Assembly (NCBI GenBank): GCA_036897095.1
Contig: JAYMSP010001161.1
Span: forward strand, 1-35,386
Origin: Plantago elongata
Taxonomy: Eukaryota; Streptophyta; Magnoliopsida; Lamiales; Plantaginaceae
Direction of reading: 5' to 3'
Length of the DNA stretch: 35,386 nucleotides
Made by a program: the position numbers and the translations under genes. Shown here piece after piece: positions 33,390 through 35,386 of this stretch. Below the pieces are notes generated by a model. The model had not been told where the DNA came from. It saw only the letters and a program-made list of their open reading frames with translations, and did no database searches. The first letter of the stretch is position 1, and each line of letters opens with the position of its first letter.

Positions 33390-34125
33390 CGAACATAAAT
33401 ACTTCGAGAAAAATGTACAATAGATCCAATAATCATCTGCCAATTCCAAAAGCTTATTTTTGTTCACTAATACAGAACACATGTTAATGGTTAATCCAAT
33501 GATTTCAAAACAAACGACCCCTTGTCCGGAGGTTATGCAAACAGATATTGCCGTGGGGAAACGATGCACAAAATCCACCTATCTACTCCAAACCTTTGTG
33601 ACCAATCCCACTCCAAGTCCTAATCACATGTTAAAAAATTGACCAGAGGGGACTACAATCAGATGTCAAAACACAAAATTCCTCCAAATTTTTATCCTCA
33701 AAACTTGCATAGTAATTTTTGTCATCCACCCTACTCCAAGTCTTAATCACAGCTAACAGTTCATTCAATCAGAATTGTAGTATATAAAAGCCACGTTTCT
33801 GCTGTTTCTTGGCAAGACTCAAGTGTATTGAACTAACAAATACAATACTACTTAGTGAATAAGAAAATCAAGTATGATTATGAATATCATTGTCCCCAAA
33901 CTACTGATTCCAGGTCAACATGTTTTTATTAATACACTTAATTGTCCTTGCTTGACTCACCAATTCATCATGAGGTGCTTGCAACATTGCTGAGAAGCTG
34001 ACTGCAGAAAAGTATCCCACACCATGTACTTCATCAAGCTTACATCTCCGGTCAATATCATTCTTTGTCTCTTTTTGTTCTTGCTTTAATTTTTGTTCTG
34101 ATTCTTATTTAACACTAGAAAACAA
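33390..34125. other. Spacer, no gene found
   Basis: No coding signal. A TACTCCAAGT.TTAATCACA sequence occurs twice (~33609 and ~33729). The right part may be upstream Copia sequence too decayed to read. Confidence 0.4.
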
Positions 34126-34127
34126 TA

Positions 34128-34608
34128 GCAGTTCCGATTATGGAGCTCTTATATATGGCCGACACGGTTCTGATATGGCCTACTTGTTGTTATACGTTGA
34201 CTGCTTCTTCGGTTTCACTTCGCAAATCGATTATGGCACAGCTCAGCTCGGAATTTGCTATGAAAGATTTGGATTACTTGAACTACTTTCTCGGATCAGC
34301 ATTACCCGACACAAGGGAGGGTTATTTTTGTCACAACAAAAGTATGCAATGGAAATTGTCAATCGGGCCGGCATGTCATCTTGCAAACCGAGTCGTACAC
34401 CGGTTGATACTCAACCGAAGATCAGCGCGAATACTAGTCCGCCATTCGTCGATCCTTCTTTGTATCGCAGTCTTGCAGGTGCATTACAATATCTTACCTT
34501 CACTCGTCCGGATATCTCTTATGTCGTACAACATATTTGTCTTCATGTGCATGACCATCGTGATGAGCATATGCTTGCGTTGAAGTGTATCATACGTTAT
34601 ATACATGG
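34128..34608 (+). pseudogene. Ty1/Copia retrotransposon reverse transcriptase fragment
   Basis: Two overlapping frames together cover the end of a Copia reverse transcriptase: a start of LLLYVD, the KDLDYLNYFLG block, SQQKYA, and the LYRSLAGALQYLTFTRPDIS segment before RNase H. A short deletion at the YVDD active site (~34190) removes the second Asp and shifts frame; another slip lies near 34300. The element is dead. It is cut at 34608, where unrelated LTR-like sequence starts. Confidence 0.85.
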
Positions 34609-35386
34609 TGTAAGGTCCGTAATTTTCCTTCAAATTTAAACCGTAATAAAATATTATTTTCGACGTTATACGAGTAGAAAAATAGCGTAGATAATTTAGA
34701 ATAGAATTCATATTTTAATGTCGAACGGTTCGACGTTAATAGTAGAATTAGATATACCAAATAAAATAATAATATAATATTATTTTATAAAATAAATTAT
34801 TTTATTTTACCGACACCTCGAAAATGACTCATCGAATGTCCCGGAATTAGTTTGGTATCTTTCCGAAATTTAATTACGAGTCGTTTAGTCGCCAGAACGA
34901 ATTAGATGTATATAATAGCAAAAGGACGAGAAAGCCCTTAAGTGTTAAACCATCCCTTCTCCAGCCCAAGGTTATAAACGTCATTTCACCATTATCTTCT
35001 TCTTCAAACAGCCAACACGGGAAATTGAGAGAGAAACCAAAGTACAGAAGCTGTTGGAAGCTTCAGAAAAATCCGAATCCGTCCGATCAAGCTCAATTCG
35101 TCCGCCACGATTAATCCCGTTCCCAAATCCGTGCCTCCCCGTCTCGATTTAGCCTCCAATTCGTCGGGCCATGGAACCAATCGACGAATTGCTTCGAGGA
35201 GAAGGAGTCACCGGCCGCCATTCTCGAGCCGCCTGCCCTTCCCATGTGACTCCATTGGACCAGAAATTGCCACGATTAAGGCCTAAGAGGGAAGAAGTGC
35301 GCGAGGAGCGAGTGGCGGAGAAGTGAGGAACGTGGCCCGTTCCTCCACCACGCCCACGCCGCCTCTCCACTTGAAGCTCCGGCTAT
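34609..35386. mobile_element. LTR-like sequence inserted in the Copia remnant (runs off window)
   Basis: The Copia frame stops at once at TGTAAGGTCCGTAATTTT, and TG is the usual LTR start. The following ~400 bases are AT-rich with repeated CGACGTTA/TTCGACG motifs, then a GC-richer part (35000-35386) that looks like a leader. A 50-codon open frame starts at 35171 (MEPIDELLRGEG) and ends at 35323. No second LTR, primer-binding site or CA end can be checked inside the window. Confidence 0.4.

Noticed and set aside
33342..33642. Overlapping frames of 60-78 codons on both strands
   Set aside because: Short, without motifs, in diverged spacer.

Overview
This is nuclear DNA from a flowering plant, most likely a eudicot. 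It has genes with short exons and GT-AG introns, an eukaryotic tRNA, an ASYMMETRIC LEAVES1/PHANTASTICA gene, a nuclear gene for an organelle-type RecA, and long AT-rich spacers full of MITE, Harbinger, Mutator-like and Copia remnants. An asterid (perhaps Lamiales-like) host is only a guess, prompted by small cysteine-rich peptides that resemble the Ole e 6 spacing.

Layout. 1-2.7 kb (minus): a decayed LRR receptor-kinase gene of the FLS2/EFR/Xa21-like type, with three frameshifts, whose kinase part is lost after the glycine-rich loop or lies outside the window. 4.3 kb (minus): tRNA-Asp(GTC). 5.96-7.0 kb (minus): an intact single-exon MYB gene of the AS1/PHAN family, with a TATA box set in a very G-rich promoter. 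8.2-8.4 kb: a Stowaway-type MITE. 8.7-10.6 kb: an unusual AT-rich domain built on a degenerate 21-bp period, with a possible broken FAR1-like fragment in the middle. 12.8-13.4 kb: two copies of a ~158-bp MITE in opposite orientation (two more copies lie at 22.1 and 32.4 kb). 15.2-17.2 kb: broken PIF/Harbinger transposase and Myb/SANT-like ORF1 pieces. 17.45-18.05 kb: a 302-bp tandem duplication. 18.4-19.6 kb (minus): an open two-exon gene with a PB1-like domain of the Mutator-transposase N-terminal type. 20.3-21.0 kb (plus): a broken GRF zinc-finger gene, divergent from the PB1-like gene.

22.66-26.92 kb (plus): an eight-exon gene for a predicted mitochondrial RecA of 411 residues. Every splice junction keeps frame, yet the Walker A Gly-Lys is replaced by Glu-Asn and the DNA-binding L2 loop is short. 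It is either a non-ATP-binding RecA paralogue or a very young pseudogene. Its last intron holds, antisense, one of three broken copies of a small secreted cysteine-rich peptide gene. The other two lie in a direct segmental duplication (27.36-28.63 and 31.83-33.39 kb), one copy of which carries a MITE that the other lacks. Between the duplicates (29.2-31.3 kb) is a probable spliced transcription unit of unknown product. The window ends in a broken Copia reverse transcriptase interrupted by what looks like another LTR-type sequence.

No gene cluster or pathway unites these genes. The best candidates for novelty are the RecA-like protein with altered ATP site, the 21-bp periodic domain, and the decaying cysteine-rich peptide family.
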